A DNA stretch of 64,000 nucleotides from Siphonodentalium dalli (taxonomy: Eukaryota > Mollusca > Scaphopoda > Gadilida > Siphonodentaliidae): contig CP136066.1 of the NCBI GenBank assembly GCA_032622095.1, positions 8,085,784 through 8,149,783 of the forward strand, read 5' to 3'. Below, piece after piece: positions 33,410 to 45,421 of this stretch (its first letter is position 1; each line of letters opens with the position of its first letter). Position numbers and translations under genes: made by a program. The notes under the pieces were generated by a model. That model was not told where the DNA came from. It saw only the letters and a program-made list of their open reading frames with translations, and searched no databases.

Positions 33410-36215
33410 CTAGCAGGGTTACCCGGCGTTGCTCAGGTTAATGTATGCTGTGGATATTTGTTGGGAATAGAGAATGCTCTTGCTTAAAGTGGTATACGTT
33501 TTCTCATAAATTGTATATTCAAATAGCATCACAAAACATGATTATTACAGTCATGGGATATAAGTAGTGGCTCACCTTGTCAATTGTCATTCTGTTTATC
33601 GCGATTAATTAAAGTATTTATTTATTTACAACTGCGTATACATTAGACGTTATAATATGATACATGAACATCATATACACATTAGTTCGATAAAAGATGA
33701 TAATTGTGTTTTACATATTGAGATGTATCAATCAATCTAGTGGGTTGGACTAAGATCTCGAGGACACGTGGCTATCATATATCCATGAAGATACAGATGT
33801 TTCAAAGAAATTTCCAGGTGCTCCTCTGTTCATGGTGCTATATATTGGCTAAATATTCTTAGTTTAAACGAAAAGTTGCTGCGCATATATATCAGCTACA
33901 TGTGCCAGACACAGAGCGAGATTTTGAGTTGTTTATGTCAGTCGATGAGTCTGTTCTAAAACCCTTGTCAGATGTCAGTATTGGTAGAATCCTGAAAAGT
34001 CTTGTGCTACTAACTGCATTTTCTTGTATATCAGAAGAAACTATATTTGACTGCACACTGTGACCACTATTTTTGAACAGGCCTTCCATATCTCTTGACA
34101 AATTGTAACTTTTGTGGAAACTGTATTGAATGGAACAGACTAAATTGTGTTATTATATCTATGCAATCCTCTGACGGTTCGAGGTCTCTCAGTTTGCACG
34201 AATATATATAACTCTTTAATAGAATGATAAATATACGTTTAATGCTTCTTCTAGTTATCTCTTTTTGCTAGCTCATTGTGTGAATGCCTTTATTGCCATT
34301 CCCATATAAATATGACTGTTAAGAAGATATAATTGTTCAAGTGACTTATGTGGGTCACTATATGTCGGTATTGTGAAATGTGAACGCCCAACTACTTAAA
34401 ATGATATGGAGATGGCCTGGTGACTGTATATAACTTAGATGTGGATATCGGCGAATAGCAATCTTATCAATGATAGTGCATATCCGCTCGCCATCCGTGA
34501 CGCAAACGACACCAAATGTGATTTAATTTATGGTATATCATTAGAGAAAAACGTGTATGAATTTTGTGGAATTTGGTTTATTAAATCAATTGTTGACGCA
34601 ACGCTGACTCGAACAACGCCATATTGCGAAGGTGATTATGTATTCGTTTGGTGGAAATCAGCGACAAAACTATTTCACTATATTTTTTTAATTTCCCCTT
34701 CCACCAACAGCGTCATTTTAGAAAATTTTAACCCGCACCATTATCTTCCTTGTAAAAAGTTACCCCGCCTTGGTGCCATCTCGATTGTACCGTGTGAAGT
34801 TATATATAGAACGCACACAGACAGACAAAAAGACAGACAGACAGCACGATTTTATTTCTTGTATCATTTGAGAAGAACGTGTCTGAATTTGATGGTAATT
34901 GGTACTAAACATATTTTGTATCAATTTTGGTGACACTCCCGTCCCTATTTCGGACTCAAGCTGCATACACTAAGACTCATTATAGATTAGAGATGCATAT
35001 ATATGAAATTGGTGAAAATTGGCGAGTATACAAATTCGTATCAAATTTAAGGTCCCGATATCTCTCACCCATAGGGCACCAATTTGGTATATCTAAACCA
35101 CACGATAAGGTTCCTCGTATCACGGATAAGAATATGTATCAATCTGGTGGAAATCGGCACTACACATATCGATATAATGTGTCCCTCTCATCTCTATACA
35201 CCACTGATTCGAATGGCTCCACTTGTGACATTCTTAAACCACACGATTACACTCCTGATATCATGGAGATGATTGTTTATAAGTTTGGTGATAATCGGCG
35301 ACTAAACAATTTGTTTATCAAATTTGGTGCCAATCCCTCCCATCTCCATCTCTCACCCAAACAGCACCACTATGGCGTCTTTAAATCACGATTAGATTCC
35401 TCGTATCATGGATAAGAACGTGTATCAATTTGGTGGAAATTGGCGCTAAAACAATTGTGCATCAATTTTGGTGCCCCTGTCCCTTTCAATGCAACCCTGG
35501 CTCGAATGAGGCCACATTTGACAGATAAAAGCCACACCATCAGACTCCTCATACCATGGGGATGATTTTGTATAAGTATGGTGGCAATCGGCGACTTATT
35601 ATCAAATTTAGTGCCCACCCCCTCACAATCTCTCATCCAAAAACAACAATTTGGCGTTGTTAAGTCGCACAATTAGATTCCTTGTATCACGAAGAAGAAC
35701 ATATATCAATTTGGTGGAAATCGGCGCTAAAATTACTTTTATCAATTTTGGTGCCCCTCTCCCCTTCCGTTCATCCCTGACTCAAACGACGCCACTTTTG
35801 ACATATCTAAACCACACCGTTGGATTCTTCATATCATGGGTATAATTATATGTAAGTTTCGTGGCAATCGGCGACAGAAAACAAATCTGCCCCCCCCCTT
35901 CCGGGCACCCCTGACGCGAACGGCGCGACTTTTGCCATATTTAAACCACGCCATTAGATTCCTCATATTATGGGGATGATTATATATAAGTTTGGTGGCA
36001 ATCGGCGACAATTATTTTTTCTGCCCCTCCCCCTTTTCTACCCCTGACAACAGCGGCGTCACTTTATAAAATTTTAACCCCGACCATTATCTTTCTCGTG
36101 AAAAGTTACCCCTGTTAGACCCTTTGGCACCATCTAAATGGTCCCCTGTGGATTTCTATAGAACACAGACAGACAGACAGACAGACAGACATTCGCAAAT
36201 ATAGATATAGAAGAT
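33410..36215. mobile_element. CTAG-ended element with degenerate ~145-bp monomers
   Basis: It starts CTAGCAGGGTTACCCGGCGT and ends with a long ACAG tract (36168-36191) plus CAAATATAGATATAGAAGAT. The middle (about 34540-36050) consists of about ten diverged monomers of 130-150 bp, alternating two kinds: one with AGAACGTGTATCAATTTGG and GGAAATYGGCGCTA, the other with GGGGATGATT and TAAGTTTGGTGGCAATCGGCG. A second ACAG tract at 34816-34847 suggests an internal end or a nested copy. The terminal style matches the elements at 38899-44419 (opposite orientation) and 46866-47565. No protein-coding capacity is seen. Confidence 0.65.
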
Positions 36216-37840
36216 ATAAAAAGGTCCAATAGGAATATTACACCTTATAACAGATATGTGTCTGTGATAACACCATTTATTCATAGTGTGCTTTAATAGC
36301 AAATAAAAAACACACAATTATGCAACTTAACAAACACCACAGTTCGCGGTTGTTATGAAACGGTGGGGTTTATAAAAACAGTGTTTTTCAAAATTATCAG
36401 AGAGCTGTCAGAGAATATCTGCGTGGTGAGTTCTTCGTAGTTCTATGTTTGCTGGTAACAGCTGAGCGGTCAATAACTGAGACAATGTTACCCTCGAGGG
36501 TAATATGGTGATTTATCGCCCGCCATGTGACGCACTCTCAGCCAATCAGAAGAGAGGAAAATGGGATGAAATGGGATGAAGGATAACAATGACATTTACA
36601 AATGCTGAGTCATATGATTACAAGGGAGTTATGTTGAATGGCCAGTGGTTTGGACCTATCGGGTTCAGATCACTAAACCAATACTCAATATGATAAAATA
36701 TTCTCTCTTGATGCAATCTTTGGTATCGGCAAAATGTTATTTTAGAAAACACAGTTTTGATACTACACATGGACAAGGCATGATTTAACACCATAGAATA
36801 TGAAAAATCCTATTTATTCGTTGTAATATAACCCAATTTGACATGTTCGAGTTATAAAATGAAGTAATTCCATTATTTCTTAATAACAGCCATAAAAGAG
36901 TGGTAGTTACAGTATATACATTATATATGTATAGCTGGTATCCACAACCCAACCATATACGAATTATAGGTGGTTAAGCCTCTATTTTAGTATTTTAATA
37001 ACCCATAATGTCTATTTGTTCCAAGCGATCACCAAATTACGTGTTCTACCAACTTATTGTTTTCATTTTTAACCAGACTGAAATATGCGCCAAAATTGAT
37101 AATGACTCACATACACAAATTGGTAACAAGTATATATATACCATATGTACACATGTATGGCGGCATTGGAGATCATGTAGTTACGATTAGAATATTATAT
37201 GTACTCATTCGAAAGGTTTGATACGTATCAACAACTAGTTCAGAAGGTATATGTCAACAAGTTGGATTTTCGTCGAACCTCTTAAAAATTGTATGTATAA
37301 ATTTGCATAGACGCCGTATTTGGCATGGGCTTTGTACACTGAGAAGTTCATTCATTGTTGTAATATTTGGTCTGTTCGGGTATTCTTTTGATATATGTCA
37401 TTTTCTCTCGCGCTCATGCGCTTCATATTCAAATAGGTAATGGAATTCGTCGCCTAGTCCGTTCTCTGTACATAGCGGGCATGTTCGTTCCCTTAGAGCT
37501 GTATCATTCCAGCGACCGGTTTCCACCGGCAAATGGTGATTTGATGTTCTAAATTTACACAATATCGTTCTATTAAATTCATTTGGAGTGTCTAGATAGC
37601 CTTCATATGAGATATCATGTTTGAATATCTGTTATATTTTCCCCCGGCTAGATTTTTGCAGATAGGATAATTTTTATTAACATGTTTGATCCTCCATTTA
37701 TTAACATGTTTGAGTCAATTAAAGTATTTAAGGATGTGATCATTTATGATAATTAATAATTCCATTTTACATTCACAAATTTTGTTCAATACCTTCACGT
37801 ACACATTGCTTGTGACTTAAACTCTGCATCGTCTTTGTAG
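36216..37840. other. Intron 1, 3' part
   Basis: No exon is visible before the micro-exon. TTACCCTCGAGGGTAA (about 36489-36504) is a short perfect palindrome. Otherwise the sequence is AT-rich. Confidence 0.45.
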
Positions 37841-37871
37841 GTGGCTGGTGATGCTCAACTGGGACCCGTTG
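37841..37871 (+). CDS. PAN-FReD gene, 31-nt micro-exon (linker)
   Basis: TCGTCTTTGTAG (ending 37840) is a good acceptor and TTG|GTAAGT (GT at 37872) a strong donor. The 31 nt read VAGDAQLGPV plus one base, which is G and completes GAA (Glu) with the first two bases of the FReD exon. The phase change 0 to 1 is exactly what is needed to join exon A (phase 0) to the FReD exon (phase 1), and the joined peptide VAGDAQLGPVEDCKNLFEAG looks like a natural linker into a FReD. Evidence is splice signals, phase and order; no transcript was available. A 43-bp direct repeat begins 34 nt after the donor. Confidence 0.66.
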
Positions 37872-37904
37872 GTAAGTTTTATTCAACACAGGACACAGTC
37901 CATC

Positions 37905-38418
37905 GTGACGTATGTCTGATGTTACCGTAAGCTAAGACGGTTATGTGATTAGATCAGTGGTCGCTTATGCAGCGTATCCATGTACCTTACTCGTATTTAA
38001 ATTCGCGCAGTAAAACTCAACAAAAAAAACTTGGCTCAGGGTTGTGATGACAACTAACTCAGACTGTATGGTCAGTGTACCCGGGGTAGTGCGTATTGTT
38101 CACCACATTTACTGTCTGTTTCCTATCAACTACCTATTACATGTATTCTTTAACAATTTTATAATTTCACCCATACAGAGCCCCAGACAAACATGAGCAG
38201 ACGACACTATTCTATATGCTTCTATATGTGTGTGGGGTTCCCTGCAGGGTAATGGATGTTTTTTATTTTATGTCCTAAAAATTGTAAGAAAAATTTATTT
38301 TTAAAAAAGATAAAATATTGTTAGGCCAATGCATTCTCTTATATATGCGAGGCGACCATTCACAGGGTAAAAAATGTGACGTATGTCTGATGTTACCGTA
38401 AGCTCAGACGGTTATGTG
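37905..38418. repeat. 43-bp direct repeats flanking a MITE remnant
   Basis: GTGACGTATGTCTGATGTTA..CCGTAAGCT to GGTTATGTG at 37905-37947 recurs at 38376-38418 with one mismatch, 471 bp apart. The second copy directly abuts the end of the damaged double-hairpin element (38144-38372). The repeats are too long for a target-site duplication, so a local tandem duplication is more likely. Confidence 0.88.
38144..38372. mobile_element. Damaged double-hairpin element (half copy)
   Basis: About 38144-38310 is the reverse complement of the interior of the element at 58977-59445 (for example TTACCCTGCAGGG..-type interior and AACAATTTTATAATTTCACC). It runs into a hairpin stem CCAATGCATTCTCTTATA..GCGAGGCGACC and then jumps directly to ATTCACAGGGTAAAA. 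The stem's partner arm, from the dyad onward, is deleted. The other hairpin is missing altogether. Confidence 0.78.
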
Positions 38419-38832
38419 CATATCGCCCTATGCCAGCATGACCGTTCCATCGATTACCAAATAATTATAATAGTCCATTCTCCACATATGCGACTTGTGA
38501 TACCAGCGAACTACTCTCAACCCGGGTTGTGCATCTGGTCAAATGCGTCACTTGCTGACCGGGGATCGACAATTACCAATGCCATCTGCACTAATTTATG
38601 GAGGGACGGAACATTTCTTCCATACTGCTTATGTGGATGTATATGCTCGAAAATTAACCTCCTCTGTGACGTGGAATAAATTTTCATAATATGTGTCCTA
38701 TCTATTTGCACAATACGGGGAGACAGTCCACCTACACGCTTTATTATATTACGACCTATATGATGACCTGTCAACATGGAAGACACAATATCTCTCCCAC
38801 TTTGTATAATGGGTTTGAACTTTTAAATTGAA
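38375..38832. other. Intron 2, unrecognised open frame
   Basis: An ATG-initiated frame of 98 codons (38383-38679) ends in a Cys-rich tail (PYCLCGCICSKINLLCDVE). Its start lies inside the 43-bp repeat, and no domain or splice evidence supports it, so it is not called a gene. Confidence 0.3.
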
Positions 38833-38898
38833 GCGCGGTACTTTTGAACGCGAGAGGGGTAACAAAAAGCGTTATGTACGTTGTCTGTATAGCAATCG
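38833..38898. repeat. 66-bp flank duplicated at 43042-43107
   Basis: GCGCGGTACTTTTGAACG..AGAGGGGTAACAAAAAG to TGTCTGTATAGCAATC directly precedes the first element of the chain. It recurs at 43042-43107 directly before another element, with a few changes. Confidence 0.93.
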
Positions 38899-41800
38899 CA
38901 TATATATTTTGAAGACCTCTGTTTGTCTGTCGGTCTGTCTGTCAGTCATACAAATCTACGATTCTCGACCGATCGGGACGAAACTTGGTACGTGTGTGTA
39001 GTTTGACCAGGCGGTCGACGTTGTCGTATTGGCGAGCCCGTGTGACACCCGCTTCGCGCACGCGCAGACGAGATCTCGGAAACGGGTGGAGCTATCGACT
39101 TGAAATTTGGTATGTGAATGTATCTTGCCCCGGATACGAATTGTATCGGGTCGCCGAGCCCGTGCGACGCCAGCTTCGCGCATGCGCAGACCAGATCTCG
39201 GAAACGGCTGGAGCTATCGACTTGAAATATGTTTTTTGAATAGCCGGACAACGTCGGGCTGGGTAGAGCTATCGACTTGAAATTTGCTATGTGAATGTAT
39301 CTTGTCCCGGATACGAATTTTATCGGGTCGCCGAGCCCGTGCGACGCCAGCTTCGCGCATGCGCAGACGAGATATCGGAAACGGCTGGAGCTATCGGCTT
39401 GAAATTTGGTATGTGAATGTATCTTGCCCCGGATACGAATTGTATCGGGTCGCCGAGCCCGTGCGACGCCAGCTTCGCGCATGCGCAGACCAGATCTCGG
39501 AAACGGGTAGAGCTATCGACTTGAAATTTGGTTTTTGAATAGCCCGACAAAGTCGGGCTGGGTAGAGCTATTGACTTGAAATTTGGTTTTTTAATAGCCC
39601 GGACAACGTCGGGCTCATCGGCTGGTCTCATATATATTTTGAAGACCTCTGTCTGTCTGGCTGTCTGTTTGTTTGTCTGTATGTCTGTCTGTCATTAATA
39701 CAAATCTACGATTCTCGACCGATCGGGACAAAACTTGGTACCTGTGTGTAGTTTGACCAGGCGATCGTCGTTGTCATATTGGCGAGCCCGTGCGACGCCC
39801 GTGCAGCGCATGCGCAGACGAGATCTCGGAAACGGGTGGAGCTATCGACTTGAAATTTGGTATGTGAATGTATCTTGCCCCGAATACGAATTTTATCGTC
39901 GGCCTCATCGGCTAGTCTATACTATATATTTTGAGACTTCGTATATATATGTGTGTGTGTGTGTGTACTTCATAGAATCCAAAACGCGTGTACAGATTGA
40001 GATCAAATTTCGTATGTAAGTGTAAAATCACACCGACACCGCCGTAGTCGTGTTTTCGAGAAGCTCTGATCACCCTTTATCCACTCCCAAATCACAGCAA
40101 AGGCACGGCGGGGGTTAATCAAGTGATTATTTAATGAGCGTTTGTTTTTGACGCATCTCTATAAAGAGCGTCTGTTTCCCATTCAACGTTATTCGCATCT
40201 GCAGAGTTATACGGGAACGCAAACGTTATCGCTCGAAATTTATTCTCTGCGAGCACGGAGTCGCGCTTTGTTTTTACAGTATATACCTTCGGTATATACC
40301 GAAATCATCCCAGATAATCACGAATATAGCATCAGATTTCTCCCCAGATATACGGTTATAAAGCTACTGGAATCTGCCAATCTACGGGAAATTCCAGGGA
40401 ATGCCGATTGAGCTCAAACTTGCTACCTACGGGAAGTGTCATATATATGAGTGTGTCCTTTATAGACTCTAACCGATTGAGCTCAAACTTGCTAAATAAG
40501 AAAATAGCCCCCAAGCCGTAAATATCAACAACAACGATATTGCTACCTACGGGGAGCAACGTTATTAGCATCTGCAGAATTATGCAGAGAGAAAGTGCTT
40601 TCCTAGTTTTAGAACGCAAATTTACGTCGCGTTGGTGATTGAGGGTCACAACGGGGTTAATTGACTGTCCACTCTTTGCGACGATGAGGTTCACGACGGG
40701 GACTATTGACCAACACTCACAATTTCGTCTTTTGCATCAGATACCAACGCCTCGACCGATCGGGACGAAACTTGGTACGTGAGTGTAGTTTGACCAGGTG
40801 GTCGTCGCTGTCGTATTGGCGAGCCCATGCGACTCCCGTGCAGCGCATGCGCAGACGAGATATCGGAAACGGGTGGAGCTATCGACTTGTGAATGTATCT
40901 TGCCCCGGATACGAATTTTATCGGGTCGCCGAGCCCGTGCGACGCCAGATTCGCGCATGCGCAGACCAGATCTAGGAAACGGGTGGAGCTATCGACTTGA
41001 AATTTGTTTTTTGAGTAGCCCGGTCCTGTACGGGGTTACATTGAAAAACTAAAATTAATGGATCGTCCAAAGCCATGGGACGAATGCCGCCAGTGGCGGG
41101 CTAACCTGCTAGTCTATCTCTTCTATATATTTTGAGAACTCCTTGTATTCGAGAGATAGCCCACACCCTCCGGACCTCAATGATATGATCGTGAATGAGT
41201 ATTGATATACCCCACTAAACTTTGACAAACACCAGTAATGGTGTGTAGATCATTTACATATCTCTCCTATATATTTTAATACAATCTATCTAATTTACAT
41301 ATCTCTCTTATATATTTATGTTTGTGTGTGTGTTGTACTTCATACAAATCTACGATTCTCGACCGATCGGGACGAAACTTGGTACGTGTGTGTAGTTTGA
41401 CTAGGCGGTGGTCGTTGTCGTATTGGCGAGCCCGTGCGACGCCCGTGCAGCGCATGCGCAGACGAGATCTCGGAAACGGGTGGAGCTATCGACTTGAAAT
41501 TTGCTATGTGAATGTATCTTGCGCCGGGTACAAATTTTATCGGGTCGCCGAGCCCGTGCGACGCCCGTGCAGCGCATGCGCAGACGAGATCTCGGAAACG
41601 GGTGGAGCTATCGACTTTGAAATTTGCTATGTGAATGTATCTTGCGCCGGGTACAAATTTTATCGGGTCGCCGAGCCCGTGCGACACCCGTGCAGCGCAT
41701 GCGCAGACGAGATCTCGGAAACGGGTGGAGCTATCGACTTGAAATTTGCTATGTGAATGTATCTTGCGCCGGGTACAAATTTTATCGGGTCGCCGAGCCC

Positions 41801-44419
41801 GTGCGACGCCTGTGCAGCGCATGCGCAGACGAGATCTCGGAAACGGGTGGAGCTATCTACTTGAAATTTGGCATGTGAATGTATCTTGCGCCGGGTACAA
41901 ATTTTCATGCGCAGACCAGATCTCGGAAACTGGTGGAGCTACCGGGTACAAATTTTTCTTATTGAAACGCGTGGAGCTAAAAATTAAAAAAAAATATATA
42001 AAAATGTCATGTTTCGGACAAGCCGCCGGTGGCGGGCTAACCTGCTAGTACTATATATTTTAAGACTTCCGTATATATATGTGTACTTCATAGAATCGAA
42101 AACGGGTTGACCGATCGGGACCAAACTTCCTATCTAAGGGTAAAATCACACGGGAATCGTCGTCGCGGCGTTTTGGAGAAGCTCAGAGCACCCGTTCTCC
42201 AAACTCAGTCACACAAACGGCACTGCGGTGGTTAATCAAGTGATAATTTAATGAGCGTTTGTTTTTGACACATCGCTATAAAGAGCGTTTTTTTTACCAT
42301 TCAACGTGGCTTAGGGGGGGGGGTAGTTAGTGTGGATATAGGCATAATGCTTCTCAGAAATCCCGGCAGACGAGATCTCGGAAACGGGTGGAGCTATCGA
42401 CTTGAAATTTGGTATGTGAATGTATCTTGCCCCGGATACGAATTTTATCGCGTCGCCGAGCCCGTGCGACGCCAGCTTCGCGCATGCGCAGACCAGATCT
42501 CGGAAACGGGTGGAGCTATCGACTTGAAATTTGGTTTTTGAATAGCCCGGACAACGTCGGGCTCATCATTAACTCATTGAATTTTTGTTTTTGTTTAATT
42601 AATTAAAAAAATTAATTTAAAAAATTTAAAATTGTCATGTTTCTGACGATTGCCGCCAATGGCGGGCTAACCTGCTAGTCTCATATATATTTTGAAGAAC
42701 TCTGTCTGTCTGTTTGTCTGTTTGTCTGTCATTAATACAAATCTACGATTCTCGACCGATCGGGACGAAACTTGGTACGTGTGTGTAGATTGACCAGGCG
42801 GTCGTCGTTGACGTATTGGCGAGCCCGTGTGATGCCCGTGCAGCGCGTGCGCAGACGAGATCTCGGAAACGGTGGAGCTATCGACTGGAAATTTCCTATG
42901 TGAATATATCTTGCCCCGGATACGAATATTATCGGGTCGCCGAGCCCGTGCGACGCCAGCTTCGCGCATGCACAGACGAGATCTCGGAAACGGGTGGAGC
43001 TATCGACTTGAAATTTGGTTTTTGAATAGCCCGGACAACGTGCGCGGTACTTTTGAACGAGAGAGGGGTAACAAAAAGAGTTATGTACGTTGTCTGTATA
43101 GCAATCTCATATATATTTTGAAGACCTCTGTATGTTTGTCTGTATGTCTGTCTGTCTGTCTGTCATTTATACAAATCTACGATTCTCGACCGATCGGGAC
43201 AAAACTTGGTACGTTTGTGTAGTTTGACCAGGTGGTCGTCGTTGTCGTATTGGCGAGCCCGTGCGACGCCCGTGTAGTGCATGCGCAGACGAGATATCGG
43301 AAACGGGTGGAGCTATCGACTTTAAATTTGCTATGTGAATGTATCTTGCCCCGGAAACGAATGTTATCGGGTCGCCGAGCCCGTGCGATGCCAGCTTCGC
43401 GCATGCGCAGACGAGATCTCGTAAACGGGTGGAGCTATCGACTTGAAATTTGGTATGTGAATGTAACTTGCCCCGGATACGAATTTTATCTTGTCGCCGA
43501 GCCCGTGCGACGCCAGCTTCGCGCATGCGCAGACCAGATATCGGAAACGGGTGGAGCTATCGACTTGAAATTTGGTATGTTAATGTATCTTGCCCCGGAT
43601 ATGAATTTTATCGGGTCGCCGAGCCCGTGTGGCACCAGCTTCGCGCCTGCGCAGACCAGATCTAGGAAACGGGTAGAGCTATCGACTTGAAATTTGGTTT
43701 TTGAATAGCCCGGACAACGTCGGGCTCATCGGCTAGTCTCATATATATTTTGAAGACCTCTGTATGTTTGTATGTCTGTCTGTATGTCTGTCATTTATAC
43801 AAATCTACGATTCTCGACTGATCGGGACGAAACTTGGTACGTGTGTGTAGTTTGACCAGACGGTCGACGTTGTCGTATTGGCGAGCCCGCGCGGCGCCCG
43901 CTTCGCACATGCGCAGACGAGATATCGGAAACGGGTGGAGCTATCGACTTGAAATTTGCTATGTGAATGTATCTTGCCCCGGATACGAATTTTATCGGGT
44001 CGTCGAGCCCGTGCGACGCCAATTTCGCGCATGCGCAGACGAGATCTCGGAAACGGGTGGAGCTATCGACTTGAAATTTGGTACGTGAATGTATCTTGCC
44101 CCGGATACGAATTTTATCGGGTCGTCGAGCCCGTGCGACGCCAGCTTCGCGCATGCGCAGACTAGATCTCGGAAACGGGTGGAGCTATCGACTTGAAATT
44201 TTATATGTGAATGTATCTTGCCCAGGATACGAATTTTATCGGGTCGCCGAGCCCGTGCGACGCCAGCTTCGCGCATGCGCAGACCAGATCTAGGAACGGG
44301 TAGAGCTATCGACTTGAAATTTGGTTTTTGAATAGCCCGGACAACGTCTGGCTGGGTAGAGCTATCGATTTGAAATTTGGTTTTGAATAGCCCGGACAAC
44401 GTCGGGCTCATCGGCTAGT
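38899..44419. mobile_element. 5.5-kb head-to-tail chain of about eight CTAG-ended elements
   Basis: Each member starts near CATATATATTTTGAAGACCT or CTATATATTTTGAGAC, usually with a TCTG/TGTC tract and TACGATTCTCGACCGATCGG. It runs through one to five ~123-bp monomers and ends in CGTCGGGCTCATCGGCTAGT or GGCGGGCTAACCTGCTAGT. Approximate members are 38899-39626, 39629-39916, 39920-41113, 41300-42050, 42050-42679, 42680-43040, 43108-43737 and 43738-44419. A partial start-like sequence lies at 41114-41299. Read on the - strand they share the layout of 33410-36215 and 46866-47565 (CTAG start, CCGG phrase, ACAG tract, TATATAT end). No transposase or reverse transcriptase is present. Confidence 0.8.
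39025..44290. repeat. About two dozen ~123-bp monomers inside the chain
   Basis: Monomer landmarks are GATCTCGGAAACGGGTGGAG, CTATCGACTTGAAATTTGG, TATGTGAATGTATCTTGC, CCCGGATACGAATTTTATCG, GGGTCGCCGAGCCCGTGCG and CGCGCATGCGCAGAC. Counting the last motif gives about 24 monomers: roughly 4, 1, 2, 5, 2, 2, 4 and 4 per element. Open frames on both strands across them are artefacts of shared periodicity. Copies within one element are more alike than expected for random insertion. Confidence 0.88.
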
Positions 44420-45421
44420 ATTATATATGGCGATGCAAAAAAACAAATGTACATGTATACAATCTCAATGTTCTGAGATAGCCTCAATGGATATATTCTT
44501 TTATATTTACATACACCTAATATCACTTCCGATTTACGATAGACACGCTCCGTTAGTCAATGTGTTCATATAAGACGTGAACGGCGGTTTCAACGTGTTC
44601 ATGGGATTTTGACCGCGAGAAAACATCAGCAAACTGCATGAACCCAAAATGGGTTCATGCGGAGTTTGCTGAATTTTTATCGCGGTCAAAACCCATGACC
44701 ACATTGATCCGCCGTTTATTATTTATATGTATATACTTAAATACATTATGAACCAGGATTGTCTGTCTTTCCCACTATTTGTTCAACTTTAAATGAACGC
44801 ATGGTGTTAAGTTCGGACAGTTCGAATCCTCGCTTTTTAGAATAACAAACATTGTGAGAATCCTCTGGCGGAGAGCGGAAAAACTCAATTTCACAGTAAA
44901 GTATATACATATGACGAAATGTCTTGTTTAGCTCGTAATGAATGTAGACGTGTTGATATCAAGAATGATAATATCTTAAACTAACAATTGTTTCGGCTCT
45001 GGGTAAGAAATTGACAACACGCCGTTCTACCATAACGATATATTTGTGAGGTCGGGGGATTATTTGTAGCGGAAAAAAAAATGATCAAACTCTACTGAGT
45101 AGCGCGGTTATTTGAACATCAACTCTTAGTAACACGAAATGTATTGTATTGTATGGTCGCTCGGTTGTGCATTTGTCTGCGGTATTTTAGTATTAGCAAA
45201 CAGTAAAATGCTATTGTGCAAAGTTCTATGTAAGTGCTCATGTACGAAGACCAAATAGGAACCCTTCACCATAACACGAATTTACGTCGGTCGCAACACT
45301 ACATGTATATATGCACAACGCAATTTCAATTGAAATTAAAAACGATAATTATGCAAATGGTCAAACGCCATTGTTCGCGATGTTTCGAAAGTTGTGGGGT
45401 TATAAACAGAGTGTCTACTTT

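Noticed and set aside
34439-35845. Frames of 60-164 codons with recurring YINLVEIG-type phrases
   Set aside because: Translations of the ~145-bp degenerate monomers; frames change between monomers, so no long protein is encoded.
38383-38679. 98-codon ATG-initiated frame with Cys-rich C-terminus
   Set aside because: Its start is inside a 43-bp duplicated repeat and no domain or splice evidence supports it.
38946-44411. Many Arg/Ala/Cys-rich frames of 70-180 codons on both strands
   Set aside because: They come from ~123-bp transposable-element monomers repeated on both strands; no conserved domain.
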